Notes under the pieces: generated by a model
Database searches by the model: none
The model's input: the letters and a program-made list of their open reading frames with translations, nothing else
What the model was told of the DNA's origin: nothing
Assembly: GCA_900313705.1 (NCBI GenBank)
Contig: OMSJ01000018.1
Span: forward strand, 1-45,408
Reading direction: 5' to 3'
Length of the DNA stretch: 45,408 nucleotides
Origin: an uncultured Prevotellaceae bacterium
GTDB taxonomy: Bacteria > Bacteroidota > Bacteroidia > Bacteroidales > Bacteroidaceae
Made by a program: the position numbers and the translations under genes
Shown here: positions 44,040 to 45,408 of the stretch, piece by piece
Layout of the letters: the number at the start of each line of letters is the position of its first letter
How positions within the stretch are numbered: position 1 is the stretch's first letter

Positions 44040-45097
44040 GGTGCTCCGGCGATGATGGTACGTCTCAGGTGCCGGAACCGGAACCTGTGCCTGTGCCGGT
44101 GGAGAGGCCTATTGCCTTCTCTCCCAACCTGCCGGACGAGCAGCCCGTGACCCGTAGCAGTGTGCCCTTGAGCGAGACGGGTGTCACGAGCTTCATGGTC
44201 TGGGGCTACAAGAACATGAGCCTCGATGCCGGCAACTACGGCGGCCTGCAGGCCACGACGACGACGAACAGCGTCGGCTGGGAGTATATACTGGCCGACA
44301 AGCCCCGTCAGACCATCAAGTACTGGGACTGGAGCGCTAAGGCCTACCGCTTCTTCGCTGCGACAGGGTGGAATGGCTCTGCACCCCAGGACATAGATAC
44401 TTACGGTGCAAGTAACACATATACGTCCGCAAATACCCCCTCGGCCTATACCATCTCGATGCGTGCGGATGCCAGCTCTAAGGATGCGATGGATGCCTCT
44501 CCCTACTTCTCGCGCCTGTGGTTCTCGGACGGCACCGCGACTTATCCCGACAAGCAGTTCGGGCAGCCGGTGACGCTGGAGTTCGTGAAGCCCTACGCTC
44601 GCGTGCGCTTCATGTTCAAGTACGTCTTCCCGCGCGTGGCCTACAATATGACCGAAAGGAGCTTCAAGCCGTCGGCTGACGGTGTCAAGATTGTCCGCAA
44701 GGGGGAAGTCAGAGTCATCTATCCCAAGTCTGGCACACAGACACAGGAACGGTACGGCTTAGTGCCAAATGCTAATTCCGAAACTAACAAGGCCCTTGTT
44801 GCCTTCACCGAGGACTATGACCCGGAGGACGAGAGCAAGGTATATACGGTCTCCGACAATGGCTGGTACACCGTCCTGCCGAACACGTCGCAGGGCAACT
44901 ATAAGCTGAAAGCGAAAATCAACGGCTCGGACAGGGTCGTCGAGGTGCCAGCCCAGTACATGCAGTGGAAGCCCGGCTATCAATATACATACGTCTTCAA
45001 GATTACAGAGGAAGGCGGCGTGGAAATCGGATGGGTGGAATATGCCATGAAACCCTGGACCGAGATGGGGGCCGACTGGACTGTATATAACTGGTAA
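43892..45097 (+). CDS. Fimbrillin-like lipoprotein 6 with a signal peptide built from a 9-bp repeat
   Basis: 401 residues. The first 50 residues are sixteen three-residue units (MRL, IGL, MGP, MGL) from the 9-bp repeat, and the seventeenth unit is MGC, completing a lipobox (LMGC, Cys51). MRPMRL gives basic charge and MGLMGLMGL a hydrophobic core, so a shorter start at one of the many in-frame ATGs would give a normal 18-24 residue lipoprotein signal. The mature part has a Pro-rich stretch, then core motifs QTIKYWDWSAKAYRFFA and QWKPGYQYTYVFKITEEGG. The ETVPGY motif is degenerate and the C-terminal PITFDA domain is absent, so this is a divergent, short paralogue. It overlaps the four-helix gene by 4 bp. 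Confidence 0.83.
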   Translation: MRLIGLMGPIGLMRLIGLMGLMRLMGPMRPMGPMRPMRLMGLMGLMGLMGCSGDDGTSQVPEPEPVPVPVERPIAFSPNLPDEQPVTRSSVPLSETGVTSFMVWGYKNMSLDAGNYGGLQATTTTNSVGWEYILADKPRQTIKYWDWSAKAYRFFAATGWNGSAPQDIDTYGASNTYTSANTPSAYTISMRADASSKDAMDASPYFSRLWFSDGTATYPDKQFGQPVTLEFVKPYARVRFMFKYVFPRVAYNMTERSFKPSADGVKIVRKGEVRVIYPKSGTQTQERYGLVPNANSETNKALVAFTEDYDPEDESKVYTVSDNGWYTVLPNTSQGNYKLKAKINGSDRVVEVPAQYMQWKPGYQYTYVFKITEEGGVEIGWVEYAMKPWTEMGADWTVYNW

Positions 45098-45180
45098 AAG
45101 AGGAAAAGGGGAAAAGAGGAAAAGGTGAAAAATTGAAAAGGTGAAAAGGGGAAAAGTTGAAAAGGGAAAAAGTGAAAGTA
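45098..45180. repeat. Purine-rich 8-9 bp repeat between fimbrillin gene 6 and the next lipoprotein gene
   Basis: About ten units of the form AAAAGGTG / AAAAGAGG / AAAAGTTG run from just after the stop codon to the next start. Another example of a tandem repeat filling a gene junction. Confidence 0.88.
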
Positions 45181-45184
45181 AAGG

Positions 45185-45408
45185 ATGAAAGATATAAGGA
45201 CCATAGTTAGATTCGTAGGAATTTGGGGATTCATTTTCCTGCTTGCTGGTTGCTCTTCTGAGGAAACTGGTCCGGTGGTGGAGCCGGCAGCAGTGGAAAA
45301 GGTGGTGACTCCGGAAACGGCGCCTATCAGGATGACCATCGGGGGAGTGACGAACTACGTGACTCCTTTCGACGAGCTCATGGAGCAGACCCGTGCTTGG
45401 GTGCCGCC
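45185..45408 (+). CDS. Lipoprotein of the fimbrial locus (5' part, cut by window edge)
   Basis: An ATG at 45185 opens a frame of 74 codons to the edge with no stop. Signal MKDIRTIVRFVGIWGFIFLL with lipobox LAGC (Cys23), then a Pro/Val/Glu-rich segment (TGPVVEPAAVEKVVTPETAP). Position at the end of a fimbrillin cluster suggests another fimbrial subunit or tip protein, but too little is visible to name the family. Confidence 0.75.
   Translation, partial: MKDIRTIVRFVGIWGFIFLLAGCSSEETGPVVEPAAVEKVVTPETAPIRMTIGGVTNYVTPFDELMEQTRAWVP

Overview
The window comes from a member of the order Bacteroidales, most likely Prevotellaceae or a close relative; genus and species cannot be fixed from sequence alone. 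The evidence is the Bacteroidetes order of the division and cell-wall (dcw) cluster, promoters of the TAnnTTTG (-7) type instead of TATAAT, almost no Shine-Dalgarno sequences, fimbrillin-type lipoproteins next to DUF3575 and DUF5119 proteins, a BspA-like leucine-rich repeat protein, and a C-terminal tail resembling a type IX secretion sorting domain.

Layout. 1-776 (-) is the 5' part of a membrane-anchored protein that runs off the left edge. 1040-2311 (+) is an M16 zinc peptidase. 2344-5092 (-) is a two-gene unit: an exported protein of unknown role, then a GH127-type glycosidase. 5525-21321 (+) is the dcw cluster: mraZ, rsmH, ftsL-like, ftsI, murE, mraY, murD, ftsW, murG, murC, ftsQ, ftsA, ftsZ. 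It is complete in order, but ftsI carries a frameshift at a short internal deletion. 21421-22236 (-) is recO with a C-terminus rewritten by a 25-bp tandem duplication. Then come tRNA-Glu(UUC) and rpsT (+), gyrB (-), a BspA-like protein (-), and a lipoprotein/transmembrane regulator with an AraC-type DNA-binding end (+). From 29054 to the right edge is a fimbrial locus: DUF3575 protein, DUF5119 lipoprotein, six fimbrillin-like lipoproteins, a four-helix-bundle protein wedged before the sixth, and the start of a seventh lipoprotein.

How the genes work together. The dcw genes make lipid II and assemble the divisome; MraZ probably controls its own promoter through 10-bp TGGGG repeats. In the fimbrial locus, six paralogues share a common core but differ in their C-terminal domains, which suggests a family of shaft, anchor or tip subunits on an outer-membrane platform. 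The AraC-type regulator just upstream is a reasonable candidate for control of the locus.

The most unusual part is the DNA between and inside the genes. (1) Five dispersed elements each hold exactly four near-palindromic units AAGTACACGTACTTAT at an exact 22-bp period; one lies in frame inside the M16 peptidase gene. (2) Nearly every gene junction of the dcw cluster is filled with a different short tandem repeat (7, 8, 9, 16 or 22 bp), often supplying the stop codon, the start codon or both. (3) The 9-bp repeat is also translated: as a hydrophilic tail in the FtsL-like and four-helix proteins and, in another frame, as a complete lipoprotein signal peptide. (4) Hairpins capped by a 7-nt tRNA T-loop sequence follow three consecutive fimbrillin genes. 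(5) Two copies of a roughly 190-bp MITE-like element precede two of the fimbrillin genes.
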